Of a stretch of 64,000 nt of DNA, positions 34,601-46,172 are shown in pieces. The stretch comes from Amia ocellicauda. Taxonomy: Eukaryota > Chordata > Actinopteri > Amiiformes > Amiidae. The notes below the pieces were generated by a model. That model did not search any database. It was not told the origin of the DNA and was given only the letters and a program-made list of their open reading frames with translations. The stretch covers positions 29,037,568 to 29,101,567 of the forward strand of contig NC_089853.1 in NCBI RefSeq assembly GCF_036373705.1. The letters run 5' to 3'. Made by a program: the position numbers and the translations under genes. Within the stretch, counting starts at the first letter, position 1. Every line of letters starts with the position of its first letter.

Positions 34601-37600
34601 AACACACAACCGTACATCCTGATGAACTGGGTATAGTGCGAAATTCACATAGATTGACATATCGTTTGCCTTTCCCTCCTGACTGGTTCTTGGTAGTGAA
34701 TCCGAACCGAACCGGCACCCTGGTTAGAATCAATAGCCCAGTAAATACAATGGAAGGAAACTGGCAAAACGGGGAAATGATCAAACTTCTACAAACACAT
34801 CTAGAGTATGGGTCCGGGTCTCCTCTCTCGAATCCACAGGCTTCTGTAGCATCTCATTCCCTTGGCTACAGCGCTCTTGCTAGCAATCTCTGTTGTCTTT
34901 GTGAATGGATCCTTGCCGGTAATTTTCTGGCATTCAAAGCCAGTGTGAATTAGGGGCAACAGGAAAAAAAGCAGGCAAACGTTGCCTGCAATCTTCCCGC
35001 ATTTCAGTGTGAATGGGGCTTTTGGTGAAGGTTTGGCAGTAAAAAAAAAAGATATTGCCCACTCATACAAACAGATGCTCTTTCCAACCTGGACTTGTAT
35101 TGTAAAGTGCGAATATATAAAAGGTATAACAAAGAAATATAAACACATTTAGAAATTACTGAGGTTTTATTTTAGTATGGACAAAACAAGTTGTATTAGG
35201 TTCTTTAACTATTAGCACTACCAGTCTCTTAAGATGTTCAGGATGAAAATAAGTGACTTATGTTGTCTCCTTCTGTAATGTTGATGCCTCCACCCCAGGA
35301 TTAATTGATGACTGCCATATTCTCATTTTTCAGGGAGAAAGTCGGTTACTATGAAAGTGTGAATATCATTAACCCAGAAGATGCTGCCATCTTGTTTAAA
35401 GCAGAAGGCCACTACCCCAGGCGACTGAAAGTGGAGGCCTGGACTTCATACAGGGACTACAGAAACCTCAAATATGGGGTTTTGTTAAAGTAAGGAGATG
35501 CACTTTCTCTTGCTTTGGTAGAACTATAGAATAACTCTATATGCTAATATTGCTAATATTGAGATTTGTCTTCCTTGTAAAACAAGTTGTCATCTTTTAC
35601 TCTCTTCTTTAATTTCAGTTCTGTTATTGTTTTCTCATGTGTCATATGCAAGCTCTCAGTTACATGACTTTCATGTATGGCTTGTTTAGTGAAGAATAAT
35701 ATCTACTGTCACTGATTGGACAGCTGTAAAACCTGTAGGATTGTGGTTGTCCAGGACTAGGGCTGGAGATCTAACCAAATAAAATACAAATTACATTGGG
35801 GGAAAAAAGTATTTGATCCCCTGCTGATTTTGTACGTTTGCCCACTGACAAAGAAATGATCAGTCTATAATTTTAATGGTAGGTGTATTTTAACAGTGAG
35901 AGACAGAATAACCACAATAAAATCCAGAAAAACGCATTTCAAAAAAGTTATACATTGATTTGCATGTTAATGAGGGAAATAAGTATTTGACCCCTTCGAC
36001 TTAGTACTTGGTGGCAAAACCCTTGTTGGCAATCACAGAGGTCAGACGTTTCTTGTAGTTGGCCACCAGGTTTGCACACATTTCAGGAGGGATTTTGCCC
36101 CACTCCTCTTTGCAGATCCTCTCCAAGTCGTTAAGGTTTCGAGGCTGACGTTTGGCAACTCGAACCTTCAGCTCCCTCCACAGATTTTCTATGGGATTAA
36201 GGTCTGGAGACTGGCTAGACCACTCCAGGACCTTAATGTGCTTCTTCTTGAGCCACTCCTTTGTTGCCTTGGCTGTGTGTTTTGGGTCATTGTCATGCTG
36301 GAATACCCATCCACGACCCATTTTCAATGCCCTGCCTGAGGGAAGGAGGTTCTCACCCAAGATTTGACGGTACATGGCCCCGTCCATCGTCCCTTTGATG
36401 CGGTGCAGTTGTCCTGTTACCAGAAAAACACCCCCAAAGCATTATGTTTCCACCTCCATGTTTGACGGTGGGGATGGTGTTCTTGGGGTCATTCATCCTC
36501 CTCCAAACACGGCGAGTTGAGTTGATGCCAAAGAGCTCGATTTTGGTCTCATCTGACCACAACACTTTCACCCAGTTCTCCTCTGAATCATTCAGATGTT
36601 CATTGGCAAACTTCAGACGGGCCTGTACATGTGCTTTCTTGAGCAGGGGGACCTTGCGGTCGCTGCAGGATTTCAGTCCTTCACGGCGTAGTGTGTTACC
36701 AATTGTTTTCTTGGTGACTATGGTCCCAGCTGCCTTGAGATCATTAACAAGATCCTCCCGTGTAGTTCTGGGCTGATTCCTCACCGTTCTCATGATCATT
36801 GAAACTCCACGAGGTGAGATCTTGCATGGAGCCCCAGACCGAGGGAGACTGACAGTTATTTTGTGTTTCTTCCATTTGCGAATAATCGCACCAACTGTTG
36901 TCACCTTCTCACCAAGCTGCTTGGCGATGGTCTTGTAGCCCATTCCAGCCTTGTGTAGGTCTACAATCTTGTCCCTGACATCCTTGGACAGCTCTTTGGT
37001 CTTGGCCATGGTGGAGAGTTTGGAATCTGATTGATTGATTGCTTCTGTGGACAGGTGTCTTTTATACAGGTAACGAGCTGAGATTAGGAGCACTCCCTTT
37101 AAGAGAGTGCTCCTAATCTCAGCTCGTTACCTGTATAAAAGACACCTGGGAGCCAGAAATCTTGCTGATTGATAGGGGATCAAATACTTATTTCCCTCAT
37201 TAACATGCAAATCAATTTATAACTTTTTTGAAATGCGTTTTTCTGGATTTTTTTGTTGTTATTCTGTCTCTCACTGTTAAAATACACCTACCATTAAAAT
37301 TATAGACTGATAATTTCTTTGTCAGTGGGCAAATGTACAAAATCAGCAGGGGATCAAATACTTTTTTCCCTCACTGTATATATATATTTCTTTTTTTTGC
37401 CAATTAAAATGGTTCCAATCCAACAACCTGTTCTAGTACAATGTCAAAATATTTTGAAATTTGAATCCTGTGAGGCCTGGGCTGCCAAGGCTGGTTGAAA
37501 GTGCACGGCCTGGAAAGTAAAGCTGCCATTTGCTTCCCTCCTCAGGAACGGGGAGGACTGGCGGTCTAACCGAGTGATCCTAAACAAGGAGGTGATCTCC

Positions 37601-40600
37601 CCCAAAATGCTGGGGAACTTTGTGCCTTTACTGGATGAAGTGGGCCAGGACTTTGTGGCTCGAGTTCATAAAAAGATTGAAAGGAGTGGCAGGGGCCAAT
37701 GGACCACAGACCTTTCCCAAGAGCTCTTCAAATTTGCTCTGGAATGTGAGGCTCTTGCATTAATTATTGTGGTTCAATGAGAGTTTTCAGTCATGCTGTT
37801 GAATGGGGGTGTGGACTAGAAAGAGGATTTGTTTTAATGGTGGGAAGGCATAGCAATACTGTTCTTGAATCATGAGGATTACTTTGGTGAAAGGAAGCTT
37901 CAAGGGTGTAACAATGTCTAAATTAAAAAACAGATTAAACAAATGACACCTTTTGATTCTGATTTACCAGGGTCACTTCAAAAAGCAAATCAGAAAAGAA
38001 TACAATATCAGGTTTATACATCAAAGCTGAAATTTGTCATTTGACTTACATTTGAACATACCATTACACAATGTATGTCGAATCCTTTCACCCAGGAGTC
38101 CCACCTTGCCTCTGTCCTTGTGGTTCTCTTGTGTTGACTTCCATCTCCCCCTGTCTGTCTGTCTCTCTGTCTCCCCTGAACCAGCGGTGAGCTCTGTGCT
38201 GTACGGGGAGCGGCTGGGGCTCATGCATGACTACATCGATCCCGAGGCACAGCACTTCATCGAATGCATCACCCTGATGTTCAAGACCACCTCGCCCATG
38301 TTGTATATTCCCCCCAGCCTGCTGCGCAGAGTGGGTGCCAAAGTGTGGAGGGACCATGTGGATGCCTGGGATGGCATCTTTAGCCAGGGTAAGTGGAGAC
38401 AGCAGAGCACGCTTGTAACAGTTCAGAAAAATATAGCAACCTTGTCACAGTGGAAAAGTAGTAAACATCAGAGTCTAAAAAAAAGATATGGTCTTGATTG
38501 AAATGTGAAGAAAAACTTATCATACACATATTGCATAAATGTGCATTAGACTGCTGAAAACAGCTAGGGAAGTGTTATACCCTGTCACAGACTGGTTAAC
38601 TGCAGTTTACTACTCTTACATGTTTTGTGATTAACAAACCAAGTGCAGATCCTATGGAATCCCATTTCCGCCAAAAAAAAAAAAATGCACCCTTTTTTTT
38701 TTGTGGTAGATTTGCTATCTCATAATTATGACTTAGTATCTCATAATTTCGACTTACTATCTCATAATTATGACTTAGTATCTCATTATTGTGATTTACT
38801 GTAACGGGGACAATTTGTCTCCATCATACGTTCTCCAGCATTTGTAACCAATGAGTGCATTAACTTATTGTTGAGCCATAGAACACATACATTACAGTTA
38901 GGCTATATAAATAGCCTGCATGATGGATAAGTATCTGCCTGAACTTCTCTGCATTGAGGAGACCATTAATTCTGGCCAAATCCCCAACTCCTTTTGCAGA
39001 AATGCAGCCCCAAACCTGCAAGGAACCTCCACCATGCTTCACTGTTGCCTGCAGACACTCATTCGTGTACCGCTCTCCAGCCCTTCAGTGAACAAACTGC
39101 CTTCTGCTACAGACAAATATTTCAAATTTTGCCATTTTTCTGCACCCCAGTTCCTGTATTTTCATGCATAGTTACAGTGTACATTTTGTTGTCTCAAATT
39201 TGCATAGCAGTTATGCTAATCAAATATAATTTTGCTTAGCAACACGAGTTGCTTGATTAGCAATTTAAATTGGTCTACCAATGATCAAAAGTGGTGTTTT
39301 TTTAATGATTTTTTCTCATGACATACTTTTTAATGCCTGTATGTTGCAGGTGTGTGACTGTAGATAATATCCTGCCCTATGCTCATCCCTGTACCCAAGT
39401 TATACCACAGTCTTCCATGCTTCTCCTGTAGTACTAGTGTAGTCAAGCCTTTCCAGAATCCTGCACAGTACTATCCATCTCTGCTCACAGACCCTGACTG
39501 CCTATTTATTAAGTAATGCTTTCATTCACCATTGCATAGGAGAGGAACTGGTGTGCTAATACAAGTTTAAAACTCTATAGATGCATAACATTCAGCATCA
39601 GACTCAATGCAGATCATGATATCTGTCTTGACTAATAGTTATGCACTTGAAGTGACTTTCAATACAACTTCTTTATTTTAACCCTCTGAGGCCCCCCCCA
39701 TTTTTGCCTGATTTTACTGTTGTTATATTTTTACTTATAACTCTGTAACTACAAGGGCTAGAGGCAAGTATCTGATATGGAAACACTCAGCACAAATTGG
39801 AAATTCAGAAAATAACATAAATAATTGTGTTTGCCCCACCAGAACAAAAGCGCTTATAAAATAAATGTAATGGTCATTTGTGATGACTGTTATACAGTTA
39901 AATGGTTAGATAAGCCTTAACCAAAATATATGCAATACCAAAAAGATCAAAATTGTGACTTTATCCCTAATAAATATGGCTTTTTAGGCACCAAAAACAT
40001 GTATTTTTTTATCAGATCCGCCATCATGGATTTTCTGTACCCAGTGTCATTAAAAAGACGTTTTAAAAATCACTGAACATAAACATATAAAAAACTACCA
40101 CCTTACTACGTCACTGATTTATTGGGCAATATAATTTTGTAATACTAAGAAAAATATATACTGCGATTTAGAAACAACACGGATCATTGTATGTGAACCA
40201 CATGTAAGAAAATAATATATCAGACTATGTACAGTGGGGGAAAAAAGTATTTGATCCCCTGCTGATTTTGTACGTTTGCCACTGACAAAGAAATGATCAG
40301 TCTATAATTTTAATGGTAGGTGTATTTTAGCAGTGAGAGACAGAATAACTACAAAAAAATCCAGAAAAATGCATTTCAAAAAAGTTATACATTGATTTGC
40401 ATGTTAATGAGGGAAATAAGTATTTGACCCCTTTGACTTAGTACTTGGTGGCAAAACCCTTGTTGGCAATCACAGAGGTCAGACGTTTCTTGTAGTTGGC
40501 CACCAGGCTTGCACACATCTCAGGAGGGATTTTGTCCCACTCCTCTTTGCAGATCCTCTCCAAGTCATTAAGGTTTCGAGGCTGACGTTTGGCAACTCAA

Positions 40601-43244
40601 ACCTTCAGCTCCCTCCACAGATTTTCTATGGGATTAAGGTCTGGAGACTGGCTTGGCCACTCCAGGACCTTAATGTGCTTCTTCTTGAGCCACTCCTTTG
40701 TTGCCTTGGCTGTGTGTTTTGGGTCATTGTCATGCTGGAATACCCATCCATGACCCATTTTCAATGCCCTGGCTGAGGGAAGGAGGTTCTCACCCAAGAT
40801 TTGAAGGTACATGGCCCCGTCCATCGTTCCTTTGATGCGGTGCGGTTGTCCTGTCCCCTTAGCAGAAAAACACCCCCAAAGCCGTCCTTCACGGCGTAGT
40901 GTGTTACCAATTGTTTTCTTGGTGACTATGGTCCCAGCTGCCTTGAGATCATTAACAAGATCCTCCCGTGTAGTTCTGGGCTGATTCCTCACCGTTCTCA
41001 TGATCATTGAAACTCCACGAGGTGAGATCTTGCATGGAGCCCCAGACCGAGGGAGACTGACAGTTATTTTGTGTTTCTTCCATTTGCGAATAATCGCACC
41101 AACTGTTGTCACCTTCTCACCAAGCTGCTTGGCGATGGTCTTGTAGCCCATTCCAGCCTTGTGTAGGTCTACAATCTTGTCCCTGACATCCTTGGACAGC
41201 TCTTTGGTCTTGGCCATGGTGGACAGCTCTTTGGTCTTGGCCATGTTGCTTCTGTGGACAGGTGTCTTTTATACAGGTAACGAGCTGAGATTAGGAGCAC
41301 TCCCTTTAAGAGAGTGCTCCTAATCTCAGCCCGTTACCTGTATAAAAGACACCTGGGAGCCAGAAATCTTGCTGATTGATAGGGGATCAAATACTTATTT
41401 CCCTCATTAACATGCAAATCAATGTATAACTTTTTTGAAATGCGTTTTTCTGGATTTGCTTGCTGTTATTCTTTCTCTCACTGTTAAAATAAACCTAACA
41501 TTAAAATTATAGACTGATCATTTCTTTTTCAGTGGGCAAACGTACAAAATCAGCAGGGGATCAAATACTTTTTTCCCTCACTGTATATCCAAATTTTTTA
41601 GATTATAATTGCATAAAAGGAATGGAGGAGCGGAGCTGTAATGTTGTTTTTCCAGCTTCTGTGTCCCTGTGCCAATTTGGAAAACACTTGTTTTAGGTTT
41701 TTTGTATGCAAATGCAAAAACGAGAGTGCTTATACGATTTCTACTATCATATTACCTAAAATAAAACGTTTCATCATGATATATCCGGGTATTATTATAT
41801 GTGAATGAGCTGAGAATAGCAGCCAGCCAGATAAATGGGAACTTTTCTTATTTTGAATTATAGGCTTATTTAGTTGTTTTAATGGAGTACAGTGTTTGGT
41901 ATTATTTACCATTCGTAATTGTTGATGCATAAGGTATTCATTTTAGTGTAAGCATTATCACATTTACTGAAATAATCGAGCAGTCAAACTCGCCTGCAGC
42001 TCTGTATTAATGGCGAGCGCTAAACCACTGTCTCTCGCTCAGAGATAAACTACATTATCAGTGAAATCAAAAAGGGACGAAAGCAGCCACAATTATGTAG
42101 CGAACTGGGGTTTCCTGTAAGCAAGGAGCTTGTGTTATTACAAGATGCTTGTTTAACTGGTCAGTGTTTGTCTAATGTGTAAAAATCATTACGCATGTCA
42201 TGGCTGTTAGAATACAAGGATGAAACGTTTAATCTCTGACCCTTACACTAACCTTTTATTTTGGTCAAACTGTCCCGCTGCCCGTCTGCTCTGTAGCTGA
42301 CCGCTGTATCCAGAACATTTACAGACAGCTGCGTCAGGCCCCCTCCAGTGATGGGAAGTACCCCGGGGTCCTAGCCAGCCTGCTGATGCTGGACAAACTG
42401 TCTATCGAAGATATCAAGGCCAGTGTGACAGAGTTGATGGCAGGAGGGGTGGATACGGTAACTCCTTCCTTTGGTAACCTTCAGACATCACTGTCTGATT
42501 AGTATCATAAAAAGTGTAACTTGTGGATTGCATTGCACTGCACCTAAAGAGCCTTAATGCCCTTGTGAAAAAGATCTGCCTGCAACTGTGAATAGAGGGC
42601 CGTACACCAAGCACTGAAAACCTCTCATTACTTAATGTTCCCCATGCTGTAATTCAGACCTCTATCACTTTGCTTTGGACACTGTATGAACTGGCCAGAC
42701 ACCCTGAGCTCCAGGAGGAACTGCGGGCCGAGATCCAGGCAGCCAGGGCTTCGTGTCAAGGAGACAAGGTCCAGATGTTAAAGATGGTGCCTTTGGTCAA
42801 AGGAGCATTGAAGGAGACATTGAGGTATTAAAGGCAGATTGCAATAGCTCAAGCAAGATCTTGAGGAATTACTGTGCACTTGAATTTATGGCAGGAAGTA
42901 TTTTTTTACAAGCTGTGATGAAGACCAAATAATAGACATGCTGTGAGGGTCCTATAGCCTCTTTTTCACTTTCAACATGACCACTAACATATCAGCTATC
43001 TCAAAGGGATTTAAAACCATCTCTCATACGTATTCATATTCTGCAGCTCAGTTATGGAATACAAATATATATTAAACACTAATCTTGAACTTTCAAAATT
43101 AGCTTATAAGTAGAGGGTTTTTGGAAGAATAGTCAAGGAACTTTAACCATTTGAAAAACAGTGCCATTTTATCATATGTTCATTATTACATGTTCCATCT
43201 GTGGATAGAATTAGTATCTGCTGAAAATAGATCATGTAAAATGG

Positions 43245-43309
<65 letters not shown>

Positions 43310-45521
43310 TCACCTAAAGGATTATTAGGAACACCTGTTCAATTTCTCATTAATGCAATTATCTAAACAACCAATCACATGGCAGTTGCTTCAATGCATT
43401 TAGGGGTGTGGTCCTGGTCAAGACAATCTCCTGAACTCCAAACTGAATGTCTAAATGGGAAAGAAAGGTGATTTAAGCAATTTTGAGCGTGGCATGGTTG
43501 TTGGTGCCAGACGGGCCGGTCTGAGTATTTCACAATCTGCTCAGTTACTGGGATTTTCACGCACAACCATTTCTAGGGTTTACAAAGAATGGTGTGAAAA
43601 GGGAAAAACATCCAGTATGCGGCAGTCCTGTGGGCGAAAATGCCTTGTTGATGCTAGACGTCAGAGGAGAATGGGCCGACTGATTCAAGCTGATAGAAGA
43701 GCAACTTTGACTGAAATAACCACTCGTTACAACCGAGGTATGCAGCAAAGCATTTGTGAAGCCACAACACGTACAACCTTGAGGCGAATGGGCTACAACA
43801 GCAGAAGACCCCACTGGGTACCACTCATCTCCACTACAAATAGGAAAAAGAGGCTACAATTTGCACAAGCTCACCAAAATTGGACAGTTGAAGACTGGAA
43901 AAATGTTGCCTGGTCTGATGAGTCTCGATTTCTGTTGAGACATTCAGATGGTAGAGTCAGAATTTGGCGTAAACAGAATGAGAACATGGATCCATCATGC
44001 CTTGTTACCACTGTGCAGGCTGGTGGTGGTGGTGTAATGGTGTGGGGGATGTTTTCTTGGCACACTTTAGGCCCCTTAGTGCCAATTGGGCATCGTTTAA
44101 ATGCCACGGCTTACCTGAACATTGTTTCTGACCATGTTCATCCCTTTATGACCACCATGTACCCATCCTCTGATGGCTACTTCCAGCAGGATAATGCACC
44201 ATGTCACAAAGGGCGAATCATTTCAAATTGGTTTCTTGAACATGACAATGAGTTCACTGTACTAAACTGGCCCCCACAGTCACCAGATCTCAACCCAATA
44301 GAGCATCTTTGGGATGTGGTGGAATGGGAGCTTCGTGCCCTGGATGTGCATCCCACAAATCTCCATCAACTGCAAGATGCTATCCTATCAATATGGGCCA
44401 ACATTTCTAAAGAATGCTTTCAGCACCTTGTTGAATCAATGCCACGTAGAATTAAGGCAGTTCTGAAGGCGAAAGGGGGTCAATCACAGTATTAGTATGG
44501 TGTTCCTAATAATCCTTTAGGTGAGTGTATATATATATATATATTGCACACATACTATAGGCAAGCATATGTTAATATATACAATTTGTATATTATGTGT
44601 TTGTCTTCACTTCCAGACTACACCCTGTGGCAGTGAGTTTGCAAAGATACATAACGGAGGACATTGTGATACAAAATTACCACATTCCATCAGGGGTAAG
44701 AATCTGTCTTCAGCTTTGCTCCCAATGCACAAGTACACTGTGCTTTACCAGCCTGTACTGTATTCTAAAGTGTTTCAGTGTCTATGGCAGTTGTATGTCT
44801 TAAACACATTTTGATGTAATGAACTTCCCCAACCCATTCTGCTGCCACACTCTGTTCTCACTGGCTGGTTGTGTGTGTACAGACACTGGTGCAGCTGGGG
44901 CTGTATGCTATGGGCCGCAGTCCCAGTGTGTTCCCCAGGCCAGAGCAGTACCGGCCCTCCCGCTGGCTGAGAGGTGAGAACAGCTACTTCAGGAGCCTCG
45001 GCTTTGGCTTCGGCCCTCGCCAGTGCCTGGGCCGCAGGATCGCGGAGACCGAGATGCAGCTCTTCCTCATACATGTAAGTCTCCCTCCTTTCCTTTCAGA
45101 CCACAAATTTTAAACCATGTTGTGTACAGATTTAGTATTTTGTAAGATGAGGAGGTATTAATCCAGCAATTGGAAATGCTACTTTCCGTGTGACAGTAGA
45201 TCAAGCTTGTGCACATTAGAAGTTTGGTACCTCCACAAAACTGATACAAAAATACTTGGAAATTTGTAGTACCAGTGATTAAAAGAAAACGGTCTCTCCA
45301 CCTTCTCCCTGCTCTTGCAGGCACTGTGGCTTGTCAATACTGAATCACTTCAGCAACCCCCCTAGCTGATCAATGCTCTCCTATGCCTGTCATTCCAGAT
45401 GCTTGAGAACTTCAGGATTGAAAAGCAAAGACAGGTGGAAGTCAGGAGCACCTTTGAACTGATTCTGTTGCCAGAGAAGCCCATCTTGTTGACCCTACGG
45501 CCACTGCAACCAAGGAAGTAA
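30118..45521 (+). CDS. cyp11a1: Cholesterol side-chain cleavage enzyme P450scc (complete, 9 exons)
   Basis: Mitochondrial inner-membrane P450 that converts cholesterol to pregnenolone with adrenodoxin, the first step of steroidogenesis. Exons: 30118-30425, 35334-35489, 37546-37745, 38185-38388, 42297-42457, 42658-42824, 44617-44695, 44883-45074, 45399-45521; 529 aa (human 521), all phases consistent. Features: a Cys/Arg-rich N-terminal presequence; W..DRV-like [16 protein letters not shown]; an I-helix AGGVDT|TS split by intron 5 (about 339-345); ExxR in KETLR (396-399); and a heme loop [12 protein letters not shown] with axial Cys about 473. A 9-exon gene is usual for this subfamily. Introns 1, 2, 4 and 6 are swollen by LINE, Tc1 and TIR elements, yet all splice sites are intact. 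SF-1 and TATA sites precede it. Confidence 0.97.
30426..31436. other. cyp11a1 intron 1, 5' part
   Basis: 1 kb of AT-rich intron without recognised elements, up to the TIR element beginning at 31437. Confidence 0.6.
31437..32161. mobile_element. Non-autonomous TIR DNA transposon (725 bp) in cyp11a1 intron 1
   Basis: Ends are near-perfect inverse copies: GGGCTGCGTCCCAAATCGCA at the left and its complement ending at 32161. Internally there is an (AAT)n run (31634-31682), GC-rich sequence near the right end and a TGACGTCA palindrome at 31507-31514. No transposase. Superfamily not assigned; I could not see a clear target-site duplication. Confidence 0.7.
31634..31682. repeat. (AAT)n microsatellite
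   Basis: Pure AAT run inside the 725-bp TIR element. Confidence 0.95.
32694..34181 (-). mobile_element. Degenerate CR1/L2-type LINE fragment (ORF1 piece + reverse transcriptase)
   Basis: On the minus strand: 34181-33717 is an open acidic/Cys-containing ORF1-like stretch (CECCRHVE near its start). 33560-33084 is the RT N-terminal half ([24 protein letters not shown]), and 33032-32694 the RT core ([36 protein letters not shown], the catalytic box). Frameshifts separate the pieces. The endonuclease expected between ORF1 and RT is missing, so this copy is dead. It lies in cyp11a1 intron 1, antisense to the gene. The C-terminal part of RT is lost at the 32.69-kb end. Confidence 0.88.
34182..35333. 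other. cyp11a1 intron 1, 3' part
   Basis: Sequence up to about 34.5 kb may be LINE 5' region. About 34560-35060 looks like degraded mobile DNA (AGTGTGAAT-type motifs recur near 34.95 and 35.01 kb) but has no clear termini. No exon found before 35334. Confidence 0.4.
36001..37009 (-). pseudogene. Tc1 transposase, copy B (single frameshift)
   Basis: Starts [18 protein letters not shown] at 37009 and ends FATKY-stop at 36001. It includes both helix-turn-helix parts ([20 protein letters not shown] and [14 protein letters not shown]) and the catalytic motifs [13 protein letters not shown] and LNPIENLW (DD34E). A small deletion relative to copy A near 36414 shifts frame after LWGCFSG, and the open frames overlap at 36353-36387. 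It would otherwise be about 340 aa, the usual size. Confidence 0.9.
37052..37148. repeat. Perfect 44-bp inverted repeat (hairpin) upstream of Tc1 transposase, copy B
   Basis: The left arm 37052-37095 (starts CAGGTGTCTTTTATACAGG) is matched without error by 37105-37148, with a 9-nt spacer. Both arms carry a TATAAAA-like core, so the palindrome may hold a divergent promoter for the transposase. Copy C has the same structure with one mismatch. Confidence 0.9.
38716..38799. repeat. 4 x 21-bp tandem repeat
   Basis: Four adjoining units of the form TATCTCATAATTATGACTTAG with small changes (units at 38716, 38737, 38758, 38779), in cyp11a1 intron 4. Confidence 0.9.
38860..39165 (-). mobile_element. 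Fragment of a second Tc1-like transposase
   Basis: The minus strand encodes [20 protein letters not shown] followed by [19 protein letters not shown], the typical segment between the first and second catalytic Asp of Tc1 transposases. It is clearly different from copies A-D. Upstream residues are out of frame, and both termini and the remaining domains are missing. Confidence 0.8.
39166..40231. other. cyp11a1 intron 4, central part
   Basis: No exon recognised. A TTAACCCTCTGAGG motif at about 39677 resembles a DNA-transposon terminus (TTAA followed by CCCT), but I found no matching second end. Confidence 0.4.
40232..41583 (-). mobile_element. Tc1-like (DD34E) element, copy C, internally deleted
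   Basis: 1,352 bp, TIRs CAGTGGGGG.../...CCCTCACTG flanked by TA, in cyp11a1 intron 4 and antisense to the gene. It keeps the 44-bp arm palindrome (41259-41302 / 41312-41355, one mismatch). About 230 bp is missing from the transposase centre compared with copy B. Confidence 0.93.
40438..41244 (-). pseudogene. Tc1 transposase, copy C (first catalytic Asp deleted)
   Basis: Open from 41244; the N-terminus has an in-frame tandem duplication (MAKTKELST then MAKTKELSK). The frame runs through the HTH region to IGNTLRREG, then jumps to [11 protein letters not shown]: the deletion takes out WSDET, the first catalytic Asp. The frame continues through QHDNDPKH and LNPIENLW until a CGA-to-TGA stop after RELKV at about 40597; the remaining C-terminus to 40438 is still recognisable. 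Confidence 0.88.
43248..43306. repeat. (TA)n microsatellite at the Incomer insertion site
   Basis: Pure TA run that abuts the left end of the DD36E transposon; TA dinucleotides also follow the right end (from 44528). Confidence 0.95.
43307..44527 (+). mobile_element. Intact DD36E (Incomer-type) Tc1/mariner transposon
   Basis: 1,221-bp element with perfect 29-bp terminal inverted repeats (CACTCACCTAAAGGATTATT...), inserted in a TA microsatellite in cyp11a1 intron 6, sense to the gene. Its terminal repeats and transposase are unrelated in detail to copies A-D. The open frame fills most of the element. Confidence 0.94.
43455..44495 (+). CDS. Tc1/mariner transposase, DD36E
   Basis: 346-aa uninterrupted frame with no internal stop or shift. 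It has an N-terminal paired-type HTH ([20 protein letters not shown] near 24-44), basic stretch RRQRRMGR (about 68-75), a Gly-rich segment ([10 protein letters not shown]) and catalytic D155 (WSDES), D246 (QQDNAPCH) and E283 (NPIEHLW). There are 36 residues between the second D and E, not the 34 of classical Tc1 or Sleeping Beauty. Spacing of 36 defines the Incomer family. The full catalytic triad plus perfect TIRs suggest recent, possibly ongoing, activity. Start chosen as the first ATG after the left TIR. Confidence 0.92.
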   Translation: MGKKGDLSNFERGMVVGARRAGLSISQSAQLLGFSRTTISRVYKEWCEKGKTSSMRQSCGRKCLVDARRQRRMGRLIQADRRATLTEITTRYNRGMQQSICEATTRTTLRRMGYNSRRPHWVPLISTTNRKKRLQFAQAHQNWTVEDWKNVAWSDESRFLLRHSDGRVRIWRKQNENMDPSCLVTTVQAGGGGVMVWGMFSWHTLGPLVPIGHRLNATAYLNIVSDHVHPFMTTMYPSSDGYFQQDNAPCHKGRIISNWFLEHDNEFTVLNWPPQSPDLNPIEHLWDVVEWELRALDVHPTNLHQLQDAILSIWANISKECFQHLVESMPRRIKAVLKAKGGQSQY

Positions 45522-46172
45522 AGAACAAGGACTCCTGGCCTGAGCAAACGGCTTCACACAGAGACCGGCCCTACCGCTTTGTTTGCCACTAAAGGGACAG
45601 CTGGGTCTGCTTCAGAGTTCAGAAGCCTTTGTGTCCGTGCTCATGTTATCAAAACTGGAATAAGTTAAGGCAGAATACTAATCATAGGAAAATTCACTGC
45701 AGGTTCATAACCTATAAAACCTTACCAAAATAGAAGCTGCAGTGGGTTAAATTCTCAGAGGAACATGACAATTGTTTTCTTCTTCCTTAACGTATCAAAC
45801 CACAGGGAGACAGAGAAGACAAACCAAATGTTGAAAGCATATGAATGTAATGTCTCTCTGCAGACTGTTCCTCTAGAACACTTGCAAAGTCTGCAGAATG
45901 GGTGAATTGATTCCAAACCATCAAGCAGCAAAACACTGCATTAAACTATTCAGGATGATAGACTGATATCCTATACTCTCTCATCTTATCTCACCTGTAC
46001 ATTTTTATATATTGTTGGGAGTTCATGTAAACACTAAATATAGAATTCGGACAAATATTTCTGTGCAAATGTAAGTAACAAATGTAACAAATTAATTAGT
46101 AACAAATGTTTTTGTGGTAATACTGTCTTGCCTTGTCATTTACACATTTTTGGAATAATCTTTAAAAATTAT

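Larger units (their letters stand above)
35794..37376 (-). mobile_element. Tc1-like (DD34E) element, copy B, near full length
   Basis: 1,583 bp between TA dinucleotides. The right end is a clean inverse CAGTGAGGGAAAAAAGTATT; the left end is slightly worn (CATTGGGGG). It lies in cyp11a1 intron 2, antisense to the gene, and is the longest of four related copies in the window. A perfect 44-bp inverted repeat sits just upstream of its transposase (37052-37095 / 37105-37148). Confidence 0.94.

Noticed and set aside
39677-39700. TTAACCCTCTGAGG as a piggyBac-type end
   Set aside because: No matching inverted end or second TTAA could be found nearby.
44521-44814. 97-aa plus-strand ORF near cyp11a1 exon 7
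   Set aside because: It overlaps exon 7 in a different frame and starts within the TA repeat after the transposon.
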